Source: Pseudorhodoplanes sp. (lineage in GTDB: Bacteria; Pseudomonadota; Alphaproteobacteria; Rhizobiales; Xanthobacteraceae). Taken from it: 64,000 bases of DNA. Every line of letters starts with the position of its first letter. The stretch's first letter is position 1. Under the pieces are notes generated by a model. It saw nothing but the letters and a program-made list of their open reading frames with translations. It was not told the origin of the DNA and searched no databases. The stretch is from assembly GCA_019187085.1 (NCBI GenBank), contig JABARS010000006.1:196894-260893 (forward strand), written 5' to 3'. This document shows positions 16,917 through 24,319 of this stretch, in pieces. Position numbers and translations under genes: made by a program.

Positions 16917-18341
16917 TCATTTGGTCGGCAGTATCTTGCCCGGATTGAGGAGGTTGAACGGATCGAGTGCCTGCTTGATCGCACGCATGGCCGTCATGGC
17001 CGGCGCGCCGTGCTCGGCCGGCAGGTATTTCATCTTGCCCTGGCCGACGCCGTGCTCGCCCGTGCACGTCCCCTCCATGCGCAGGGCGCGCTCGGCGAGC
17101 CGCTCAAGGAACTTCTTGGCGAGCTTCACTTCGTTCTCGTCGTTCATGTCGAGCAGGAGCGACAGATGGAAATTGCCGTCGCCGACATGACCGACGATCG
17201 GCGCCACCAGCCCGTTTTCCTTAACGTCGCGCTGGGTCTCGGTGACGCATTCGGCGAGTCGCGAAATCGGCACGCAAACGTCGGTGGCAAGCGCACTCGC
17301 TCCCGGGCGCAACCCGCGCGCGGCCCAGTAGCCGTCATGGCGGGCCTGCCAGAGGCGGGTGCGGTCCTCCGCGCGGGTCGCCCATTCGAACGGTCCGCCG
17401 CCCAGATCCTTGGCGATCTCCCCGAACCGCTGCGCCTGCTCGGCGACGCCCGCCTCGCTGCCGTGAAACTCGCACAGGAGCATCGGCGTCTCGGGCAGGC
17501 TGAGCTTCGAATAGGCGTTGGACGCCCTGACCTGCAATGCGTCGAGCAATTCGATGCGCGCGACCGGAATCCCGGACTGGATGGTGAGGATGGTCGCGTT
17601 GCAGGCCGCCTCCACCGAGGGGAACGGACAGATGCCGGCCGAAATCGCCTCCGGAATCCCGTGCAGCTTGAGGGTCAGCTCGACGATGACCCCGAGCGTC
17701 CCTTCCGAGCCGACCATGAGCCGCGTCAGGTCATAACCTGAGGAGGACTTTCGCGCGCGACGCGATGTCGTCATGATCTCGCCATTGGCGAGCACGACCT
17801 TCATCGCCAGCACGTTGTCCTTCATCGTGCCGTAACGCACCGCGTTGGTGCCGGAGGCGCGGGTGGCGGCCATGCCGCCGAGCGAGGCATCCGCGCCCGG
17901 ATCGATCGGGAAAAACAGCCCCTGATCGCGCAAATGATCGTTGAGCATCTTGCGGGTGACGCCGGGCTCGATCACGCAATCGAGGTCCTCGGCATGCACG
18001 GCCAGGATGCGGTTCATGTCGCGGAAATCGACCGATACGCCGCCGAACGGCGCGTTGATATGGCCTTCGAGCGACGTTCCGGTGCCGTAGGGAATGACGG
18101 GCACGCGGTAGCGGGCGCAGATCCGCACGATCTGCTGCACATCCTCGGCGGATTGCGGGAACACCACCGCATCGGGGGGCTGGTTCGGGATCCAGGTCAG
18201 CGTGTTGCCGTGTTGCTCGCGCACCGCCTGCGAGGTCACGAGCCGGTTGCCGAAGGCAGCGGTCAGGTCCCGGATCGCGGCGTCGGTCGTAGGGGTGTCC
18301 ATGCGCCCGGCGGGCACCGCATCACGCTGGGACGATTCCAT
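16917..18341 (-). CDS. FAD-linked D-lactate dehydrogenase (cytochrome)-type oxidoreductase
   Basis: A 474-residue flavoprotein of the FAD_binding_4 plus FAD-oxidase C family. The FAD-binding part has VIPYGTGTSLEGHI, PGADASLGGMAATRASG and SGYDLTRLMVGSEGTLGVI. The C-terminal domain has GHVGDGNFHLSLLLD and ends GTCTGEHGVGQGK and FNLLNPGKILP. It fits cytochrome-linked D-lactate dehydrogenase (Dld/DLD type) that feeds electrons to the respiratory chain, but glycolate oxidase GlcD-like or other 2-hydroxy acid activity cannot be excluded. It is a lone gene. The start may be 18341 or the ATG at 18302. Confidence 0.85.
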   Translation of the reverse strand: MESSQRDAVPAGRMDTPTTDAAIRDLTAAFGNRLVTSQAVREQHGNTLTWIPNQPPDAVVFPQSAEDVQQIVRICARYRVPVIPYGTGTSLEGHINAPFGGVSVDFRDMNRILAVHAEDLDCVIEPGVTRKMLNDHLRDQGLFFPIDPGADASLGGMAATRASGTNAVRYGTMKDNVLAMKVVLANGEIMTTSRRARKSSSGYDLTRLMVGSEGTLGVIVELTLKLHGIPEAISAGICPFPSVEAACNATILTIQSGIPVARIELLDALQVRASNAYSKLSLPETPMLLCEFHGSEAGVAEQAQRFGEIAKDLGGGPFEWATRAEDRTRLWQARHDGYWAARGLRPGASALATDVCVPISRLAECVTETQRDVKENGLVAPIVGHVGDGNFHLSLLLDMNDENEVKLAKKFLERLAERALRMEGTCTGEHGVGQGKMKYLPAEHGAPAMTAMRAIKQALDPFNLLNPGKILPTK

Positions 18342-18590
18342 TCACAAAATCCCGGCTCAACAGAACGTTTTCAACCCTACCAGAAGCCAGGCGCGGCAGG
18401 CAAAGCAACGGTCAATTCCGGGCACCGGCGCTCATCGTGAGGCGGCGACCAGCGGCGGCCTGCGTCTGCGCAGCGCTTCGATCTTGCTTGGCCGACCATA
18501 GCGGCCGTCCCGATCCGGCATCGGAAAGGCGGAAATCTCGCGCCGGAGACGGAATTTTCGCTTCAAAACCGTCGGAATCTGGCATGATAG

Positions 18591-18602
18591 TTTGATATCA
18601 AA
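18591..18602. promoter_or_regulatory. perfect palindrome TTTGATATCAAA before the thioesterase gene
   Basis: A 12-bp perfect palindrome lies five bases before the GTG and eleven before the ATG of the thioesterase gene. It sits in an otherwise GC-rich region and resembles operators of MarR-type regulators. No MarR gene is in the window. The function is inferred. Confidence 0.5.
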
Positions 18603-18613
18603 ATAGTGTGCTC

Positions 18614-19123
18614 ATGCTGGATCGCGTCGACTTCGAACCTGTCTTTTTTGCGCCGTTCGTCTCTTCGGTGATGCGGGTCGAACCGCAATGGATCGACTAT
18701 AACGGCCACCTCAACATGGCCTATTACAACGTGCTCTTCGACCGGGCGGTCGACGAGCTTTACGATCTTGCCGGCATCGGCGCGGCCTATCTGAAGAAGC
18801 GCCGGCATTCCTTCTTCACCGCGGAGGTGCATATCCGCTATCTGCGCGAACTGCATGCCGGCGATCCGGTGCGGGTGACGTTCCAACTGCTCGATTTCGA
18901 TGCCAAGCGGATGCACTTTTTCGAGACCCTGTTCCACGCCACCGAGGGCTGGGTGTCGGCAACCTCCGAGAACATGTCGCTGCATGTCGACATGGCGCAG
19001 AAGAGAACCGCGCCGTTTCCCGACGACGTGCGTAAATCACTGAGCCGCATGAAGGAATCGCATGCGCGCCTGCCGCGGCCGGAAGCCGCCGGCCGCCGCA
19101 TCGCCATGCCCGGCCGGGCCTGA
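18614..19123 (+). CDS. hotdog-fold acyl-CoA thioesterase
   Basis: A 169-residue protein of the 4-hydroxybenzoyl-CoA thioesterase type. The catalytic Asp region is QWIDYNGHLNMAYYNVLFDRAVDEL, with the Asp/Asn-Gly-His-Leu-Asn-Met pattern typical of the family, followed by VHIRYLRELHAGDPVRV. It would release a free acid from an acyl- or aroyl-CoA; the substrate is not readable. The C-terminal 30 residues are basic and probably disordered. The start is the ATG at 18614 or the GTG two codons earlier; no ribosome binding site is visible because the palindrome at 18591-18602 occupies that position. Confidence 0.85.
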   Translation: MLDRVDFEPVFFAPFVSSVMRVEPQWIDYNGHLNMAYYNVLFDRAVDELYDLAGIGAAYLKKRRHSFFTAEVHIRYLRELHAGDPVRVTFQLLDFDAKRMHFFETLFHATEGWVSATSENMSLHVDMAQKRTAPFPDDVRKSLSRMKESHARLPRPEAAGRRIAMPGRA

Positions 19124-19295
19124 ATTTCCTGCCGGTTCCGCGCGGGCCGCCGCCGCGATGACGCCGCGCTCTGGCCGCACCCCTCCCCTTCGCCGGGCGC
19201 GGATGCCATCTTAGAAGACAGATTCGCCGGACCGGGCACGGCGGCGAACATCCCCTTTCACCCGATCCCCGGACCGTACAGGCGCAATCCTTCTC

Positions 19296-22106
19296 ATGGC
19301 CGAGCCGACCAATCGCCGCCTTTCTCCGACCGCATCGGCGTCTGCTCCCGCCGCCGGCGGGATCGCGGCGCGCGCGCTCGCCGGCGCACGCGGCGGCCCG
19401 ACCTATCTGGAGGGGCTGAACCCCGAGCAGCGGCTCGCGGTGGAGACGCTCGACGGCCCGGTCCTGGTGCTCGCCGGCGCCGGTACCGGCAAGACGCGCG
19501 TGCTCACGACCCGCATCGCCCACATCCTGCATCTGGGCCGCGCCTACCCCTCGCAAATTCTCGCCGTCACCTTCACCAACAAGGCCGCGCGCGAGATGAA
19601 GGAGCGCGTCGCCGCCATGATGGGGCAGGTGGTGGAAGGAATGCCCTGGCTCGGCACTTTCCATGCCATCGGCGTGAAAATCCTGCGCCGGCATGCCGAG
19701 CTGGTCGGCCTGAAAAGCGACTTCACCATTCTCGACGTCGACGACCAGATCCGCCTGCTCAAGCAGTTGCTGGAGGCGGAGAACATCGACGACAAGCGCT
19801 GGCCCGCGCGCGTGCTGGCGACCATGATCGACGGCTGGAAGAACCGCGGCCTTGCGCCCGCGCAGGTGCCGGCCGGCGAAGCGGCCGCCTTCGCGGGCGG
19901 GCGCGGCAAGCAGCTTTACGCGGCGTATCAGGAGCGGCTGAAAATCCTCAACGCGGTCGATTTCGGCGACCTGTTGATGGAGAATATCCGGCTGTTCCGC
20001 GAACACCCCGACGTGCTCGCCGATTACCAGCGCCGCTTCCGCTACATCCTGGTCGACGAGTATCAAGACACGAACGTCGCGCAATATCTGTGGCTGCGGC
20101 TGCTGGCGCAGAGCGCGCCTTCTGTCACCTCTCCCCGCTTGCGGGGAGAGGTCGACGCCGAGCGAAGCGAGGCGTCGGGTGAGGGGCTCTTGCCACAAGC
20201 CGCGCCCCCTCACCCGGCTTCCTCGCGCCAAGCGCTCGGAAGCCACCCTCTCCCCGCGAGCGGGGAGAGGGACAATCCGCAGCAGCGCCAACCCAAAAAC
20301 ATCTGCTGCGTCGGCGACGACGACCAGTCGATCTATGGCTGGCGCGGCGCGGAGGTGGACAACATCCTGCGCTTCGAGCACGACTTTCCCGGCGCGACGG
20401 TGATCCGGCTCGAGCGCAATTACCGCTCCACCGGCCACATCCTCGCCGCTGCCGCCCACCTTATCGCGCACAACGAAGGCCGGCTCGGCAAGACGCTGCG
20501 CACCGAGGACGAGCCGGGCGAGAAGGTGACCGTCACCGGCGCCTGGGATTCCGAAGAGGAAGCGCGCGCGATCGGCGACGAGATCGAGGCGCTGCAGCGC
20601 AAGAGCCACAAGCTCGACGAGATCGCGATCCTGGTGCGTGCCTCGTTCCAGATGCGTGAATTCGAAGACCGTTTCGTCACGCTCGGCCTGCCCTATCGCG
20701 TGATCGGCGGCCCCAGATTCTACGAGCGCGCGGAGATCCGCGACGCGCTCGCATACCTGCGCGTGATCCATTCGCCGGCCGACGATCTTGCCTTCGAGCG
20801 CATCGTCAATGTGCCGCGCCGGGGTCTCGGCGACGCGACGCTGAAAGTGCTGCACGACCACGCCCGCGCGCGCCGCGTGCCGCTGACCGAAGCCGCGCGC
20901 GCGATCGTGGAGACCGACGAGCTCAAACCCAAGCCGCGCGGCTCGCTGCGCACCTTGCTCGACAGCTTCGCGCGCTGGCGTGCGCAAAAGGATGCGCTGC
21001 CGCACAACGAGCTTGCTGAAATCGTGCTCGATGAATCCGGCTATACCGAGATGTGGCAGAAGGACCGCTCCGCCGACGCCGCCGGGCGGCTGGAAAACCT
21101 GAAAGAGCTTGTGCGCTCGATGCAGGATTTTGAGAATCTCGCGGGCTTCCTCGAACACATTTCGCTGGTGATGGACCGCGACGGCGAAGGCTATGATGAC
21201 GCCGTCAACATCATGACGCTGCATTCCGCCAAGGGGCTGGAATTCGACACCGTGTTCCTGCCCGGCTGGGAGGAAGGCCTGTTTCCGCATCAACGCTCGC
21301 TCGACGAGCAGGGCCGCGCCGGCCTCGAGGAAGAGCGGCGGCTGGCGCATGTGGGGCTCACGCGCGCGCGCCGGCGCGCCAAAATCTTCTTTGCCACCAA
21401 CCGCCGCATCCACGGCACCTGGTCGTCCACCATTCCCTCGCGCTTCCTCGACGAACTGCCGGAGGCGCATGTGGAGGTGACGGAAGCCGCGGGCGGGGGC
21501 TTCGGCGGCGGTGGCGGCTATGCCCAGTCGCGCTTCGACACGTTCGGCGCCGGCGGCTCCTCATACGCGACGCCCGGCTGGCAGCGCGCACAGAAGCGGC
21601 GCACGCGCGACGACAATTCTTCAGTTGCTCATAGCCGCTGGCGCGGCGATGAGGATGGCTTCGGCGACGAAGGTTCGGAATACGACGCGCAAGCGGGATT
21701 CATCGACAACGACGAGGCTGGCTCCGATCACCTCTCCTCTACGGGGAGAGGTCGACTGCGCAACGCGCGGTCAGGTGAGGGGGCACAATCCTCTCGCGAG
21801 TCACTCTCCCCCTCACCCTACCCCTCTCCCCAACGGGGAGAGGGGGCACGCTTCGGCGCGCATCACGGCCGAGGCACCGGCACGACAAAGGGCCGCTTCG
21901 CCGCGCGCCGCGAACCGCTCACCATCGAGGGCGAGCTGATCGCCAAATCAACCGGCGTGAATTCCGCCTTCACGGTCGGCGACCGCGTCTTTCACATCAA
22001 GTTCGGCAACGGCAACGTCACCGCCGTGGACGGCAACAAGCTCACCATCCAGTTCGACAAGGCCGGCGAGAAGCGGGTGGTGGACAGCTTTGTGGAGAGG
22101 GTGTGA
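19296..22106 (+). CDS. uvrD: UvrD/PcrA-type ATP-dependent DNA helicase with two repeat insertions
   Basis: A 936-residue superfamily 1A 3'-5' helicase for nucleotide excision and mismatch repair. Motifs in order: Q-motif LNPEQRLAVE, Walker A LAGAGTGKTRVL (about 66-77), Ia AVTFTNKAAREMKERV, II VDEYQDTN, III GDDDQSIYGWRGA, IV VIRLERNYRST, V IMTLHSAKGLEFDTVFLPG, VI EERRLAHVGLTRARR. The C-terminal part is Gly-rich and ends in a PcrA/UvrD-like KFGNGNVTAVDG domain. About 49 extra residues lie between motifs II and III (near 277-326) and about 40 more near 811-850. Both are encoded by palindromic repeats (20125-20271 and 21728-21846). All helicase motifs are intact, so it is probably active. Confidence 0.94.
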   Translation: MAEPTNRRLSPTASASAPAAGGIAARALAGARGGPTYLEGLNPEQRLAVETLDGPVLVLAGAGTGKTRVLTTRIAHILHLGRAYPSQILAVTFTNKAAREMKERVAAMMGQVVEGMPWLGTFHAIGVKILRRHAELVGLKSDFTILDVDDQIRLLKQLLEAENIDDKRWPARVLATMIDGWKNRGLAPAQVPAGEAAAFAGGRGKQLYAAYQERLKILNAVDFGDLLMENIRLFREHPDVLADYQRRFRYILVDEYQDTNVAQYLWLRLLAQSAPSVTSPRLRGEVDAERSEASGEGLLPQAAPPHPASSRQALGSHPLPASGERDNPQQRQPKNICCVGDDDQSIYGWRGAEVDNILRFEHDFPGATVIRLERNYRSTGHILAAAAHLIAHNEGRLGKTLRTEDEPGEKVTVTGAWDSEEEARAIGDEIEALQRKSHKLDEIAILVRASFQMREFEDRFVTLGLPYRVIGGPRFYERAEIRDALAYLRVIHSPADDLAFERIVNVPRRGLGDATLKVLHDHARARRVPLTEAARAIVETDELKPKPRGSLRTLLDSFARWRAQKDALPHNELAEIVLDESGYTEMWQKDRSADAAGRLENLKELVRSMQDFENLAGFLEHISLVMDRDGEGYDDAVNIMTLHSAKGLEFDTVFLPGWEEGLFPHQRSLDEQGRAGLEEERRLAHVGLTRARRRAKIFFATNRRIHGTWSSTIPSRFLDELPEAHVEVTEAAGGGFGGGGGYAQSRFDTFGAGGSSYATPGWQRAQKRRTRDDNSSVAHSRWRGDEDGFGDEGSEYDAQAGFIDNDEAGSDHLSSTGRGRLRNARSGEGAQSSRESLSPSPYPSPQRGEGARFGAHHGRGTGTTKGRFAARREPLTIEGELIAKSTGVNSAFTVGDRVFHIKFGNGNVTAVDGNKLTIQFDKAGEKRVVDSFVERV
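20125..20271. repeat. interspersed palindromic repeat inserted in uvrD, copy 1
   Basis: Three hairpins in a row: CCTCTCCCCGC-TT-GCGGGGAGAGG at the left, GGGTGAGGGGC pairing with the GCCCCCTCACCC region in the middle, and CCCTCTCCCCGC/GCGGGGAGAGGG at the right. Its length of 147 bases is exactly 49 codons, so the helicase frame is kept. It is read as VTSPRLRGEVD and so on. The CTCTCCCC/GGGGAGAG arms are typical of intergenic repeats in Hyphomicrobiales. Confidence 0.85.
21728..21846. repeat. interspersed palindromic repeat inserted in uvrD, copy 2
   Basis: It begins TCACCTCTCC, loop, CGGGGAGAGGTCGAC like copy 1, then has GGTGAGGGGGC and CCCCCTCACC arms, and ends CCCTCTCCCC/GGGGAGAGGG. It is read in a different frame from copy 1 (DHLSSTGRGRLRN and SPSPYPSPQRGEG). 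It lies in the poorly conserved C-terminal linker of the helicase. Confidence 0.82.
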
Positions 22107-22234
22107 GCGACCAAAGTCGGCCGCCTGCGTGCGCAACGCAAATCATCGCCACACGGGCGCCTTGTTCGTCGCCTCATTAGGCGAGCGGGCAACCGCACCA
22201 GCAGGGCAGGCGCCATCTCTACAAGGGGGCTTTC

Positions 22235-23059
22235 GTGGGTATTCTCGACATCGTTCTCGGCCGCGACGAAAACGGCAATGTCTCCAAGATCAATCTCGCG
22301 CTGATCGCGCTCATGCTCTGGCGCATGTACCAGAGCGCCAAAGGCGGCGGCGCGCAGCCGGTCCCCGCACCGGCCCCGATGCCCGCGCCGGCCCCGCGCG
22401 AGGCGCGCCTTCCCGCGCCGGAGAGCGCGCCTGTTCCGCAGACCCCCTCAGACAAGCCGGACGGCGGCTTCGGCGAACTGCTCGACGCCATGACGCGTGG
22501 CAACACCACGCGTCCGCACGGCGGCGGCCGCGAAGGCGGCGGTTCGGGCGGCGGGCTCGGCCCGCTCGGCGACATTCTGGGCGATATCCTCGGCGGTGGA
22601 CGCTCCGGCGGCGGTCGTCCCGTGCCCGGCGGCCCCGGTGGCGGCGGCATGGGCGGTGGTGGCGGCATGGGTCCGCTCGGCGACATCCTCGGCGACCTTC
22701 TGGGCGGCGGACGCCCCGCCCCGCGCGCCGCATCCCCCGCGCAAGCCGGCGATCCGCTTGGCGGACTTCTCGGCGGCGGCGCGGCCGGCGGGCTCGGCGC
22801 GCTGCTCGAACAGTTCGCGGCAGCGGGTCGCGGCGATACCGCGCAGGCCTGGGTCATGACCGGCGCCAACAAGACGCTTTCGGCACGCGACATCGAGGAG
22901 ACGTTCGGCTCCGGCGTCATCGACATGATCGCCGAGAAAGTCGGCATGCCGAAGAACGAATTGCTGCAGGGCCTGAGCGAGGCGATGCCGCGCGTGATCG
23001 ACGAGCTCACACCCGAAGGCCACCTGCCTACCTATGAGGAGCTTGCACGCCGGCGGTGA
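22235..23059 (+). CDS. YidB-family (DUF937) protein with Gly-rich repeats
   Basis: A 274-residue protein starting at a non-ATG codon (GTG) with MGILDIVLGRDENG. A hydrophobic segment (about 20-31) is followed by a Pro/Ala stretch, then a Gly-rich part holding repeated LGPLGDILGDILGGGR-like units (about 108-160), and a C-terminal helical domain with QAWVMTGANKTLSARDIEETFG and IAEKVGMPKNELLQGLSEAMP, typical of the YidB family. The molecular role is unknown. It lies about 130 bases after uvrD and is probably a separate unit. Confidence 0.8.
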   Translation: MGILDIVLGRDENGNVSKINLALIALMLWRMYQSAKGGGAQPVPAPAPMPAPAPREARLPAPESAPVPQTPSDKPDGGFGELLDAMTRGNTTRPHGGGREGGGSGGGLGPLGDILGDILGGGRSGGGRPVPGGPGGGGMGGGGGMGPLGDILGDLLGGGRPAPRAASPAQAGDPLGGLLGGGAAGGLGALLEQFAAAGRGDTAQAWVMTGANKTLSARDIEETFGSGVIDMIAEKVGMPKNELLQGLSEAMPRVIDELTPEGHLPTYEELARRR

Positions 23060-23151
23060 CGCTGGCGTAGACGCCCGTTCCCGTCCGCGACTTCGCCGTA
23101 ATTGCGCGCCAGCATGAGAATGCGGCGCGGGGCCAGTGAACGGGTAGCGGT

Positions 23152-23820
23152 ATGCGCCTGTCTGTGTGTGCGCGTCTGTGGCCGGCGATCGCGGCCGCTT
23201 TTCTCCTGCTCGCAGAGCCGGCGCATGCCGGTCTCACGATCGTGATCGACAAGTCCACGCAGCGTCTCACGGTCACGCGCGACGGCCTGCCGCTGCATAT
23301 CTGGGCGGTCTCCACCGGCAAGCGCGGCTTTGCCACGCCGAACGGCACTTTCACCGCCTTCCGTATGGAGCGCGACCATTTCTCGCGCGAATGGGACGAC
23401 GCGCCGATGCCCCATTCGATCTTCTTCACCAAACGCGGCCACGCCATCCACGGTTATCTCGATACCCACCAGATCGGCCGCCCGGCGAGTCACGGCTGCG
23501 TGCGGCTCGAACCGCGCAATGCCGCGACGCTGTTCGCACTGGTGAAGGAGGAAGGCGTGCTCAACACCAAGGTCGTCGTGACCGGCACCGAGCCCGCGCC
23601 GGCGGCGGCTCCGCTGGCACGCCGCGCGCCGCGATACGAACCCGAGCGCAACATTACCGAAGACGCTCCGCGCTACCCCGATCGGCGGCCGCAGGTTTAC
23701 GGCTATCCGTACGAGACGCCGCGCTACGGCTATCCGCGCGAGACACGTCCCTATTATTATGACGATTACGATCCGCCGCCGGCCTACTACCGGCGCGGCT
23801 ACGGCTACGGCTGGGACTGA
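23152..23820 (+). CDS. L,D-transpeptidase (YkuD domain), secreted
   Basis: A 222-residue protein with a signal peptide (residues 1-26, ending AEPAHAG) and a YkuD domain. The catalytic region is AIHGYLDTHQIGRPASHGCVRLE, with the His and the Ser-His-Gly-Cys-Val-Arg motif that carries the nucleophilic Cys. Such enzymes make 3-3 cross-links in peptidoglycan or attach outer-membrane proteins to it. The last 70 residues are very rich in Tyr, Pro and Arg (for example PRYGYPRE, YYYDDYDPPP, RRGYGYGWD), an unusual tail perhaps for surface or polymer contact. It overlaps the convergent gene after it by 16 bases. Confidence 0.9.
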   Translation: MRLSVCARLWPAIAAAFLLLAEPAHAGLTIVIDKSTQRLTVTRDGLPLHIWAVSTGKRGFATPNGTFTAFRMERDHFSREWDDAPMPHSIFFTKRGHAIHGYLDTHQIGRPASHGCVRLEPRNAATLFALVKEEGVLNTKVVVTGTEPAPAAAPLARRAPRYEPERNITEDAPRYPDRRPQVYGYPYETPRYGYPRETRPYYYDDYDPPPAYYRRGYGYGWD

Positions 23821-24191
23821 TCCGGCCGCGTCGGCTCGCCCCGCGCGAACCATTTACGTTCGATCCAGTGCAGCATGCGCGTCATCGGCGGCCGCAGGGC
23901 CGGCAGATCGATCGCGACCAGAAACAGCCCGAGCGGCAGCATCCACAAACCGAGCACCGGCAGGAAGCTGAACACTCCCCCCAGTACCAGGAAGGCCGCG
24001 GCCGGAATGCGTACAAGCCGCGATTGCGGCCGGCGCAGATAACGCACCATACCGGCCAGCCGGCCGGGCAGCCGCGCCTGCAGGCGATCCATCGCCAGAT
24101 CGAATTCGTGGAGGTCGCGCATTGCCCTCATAAATATGCGCGCGCCGGCAATCGCAACAGAGGCCACGCGGTTCCCCTCGCGCTCCGGCAA
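23805..24191 (-). CDS. hypothetical small membrane protein
   Basis: Up to 128 residues. An N-terminal amphipathic part (FDLAMDRLQARLPGRLAGMVRYL) is followed by a hydrophobic hairpin (residues about 62-92, with Pro and Gly at the turn) and a charged C terminus with RMLHWIERKWF. I do not recognise the family. The start may be 24191 or one of the ATGs at 24131 or 24122, since the first residues look atypical. It lies convergent to the L,D-transpeptidase and divergent from the GGDEF-EAL gene. Confidence 0.6.
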   Translation of the reverse strand: MPEREGNRVASVAIAGARIFMRAMRDLHEFDLAMDRLQARLPGRLAGMVRYLRRPQSRLVRIPAAAFLVLGGVFSFLPVLGLWMLPLGLFLVAIDLPALRPPMTRMLHWIERKWFARGEPTRPDQSQP

Positions 24192-24319
24192 TTATTACCG
24201 GTTCCGCCGGTACCGCATTTACGGCCGATTAACGCAACCGCACGGAAACGTATCCCCTTTAGACCTTCTGAAAGTCGCGACGGCTAGTTTGCTAACGCAC
24301 ATTAACCGGATCATCCGCG

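Noticed and set aside
20125..20271. frameshift or assembly error in uvrD at the extra segment
   Set aside because: The insert is a whole number of codons, the frame is open on both sides, and its palindromic structure matches a second copy, so a true repeat insertion is more likely.
18816..21470. 884-codon open frame on the minus strand across the thioesterase and uvrD genes
   Set aside because: It is antisense to clear helicase motifs and shows only the Arg/Gly/Ala/His-rich composition that high-GC antisense frames give. No family motif is visible.
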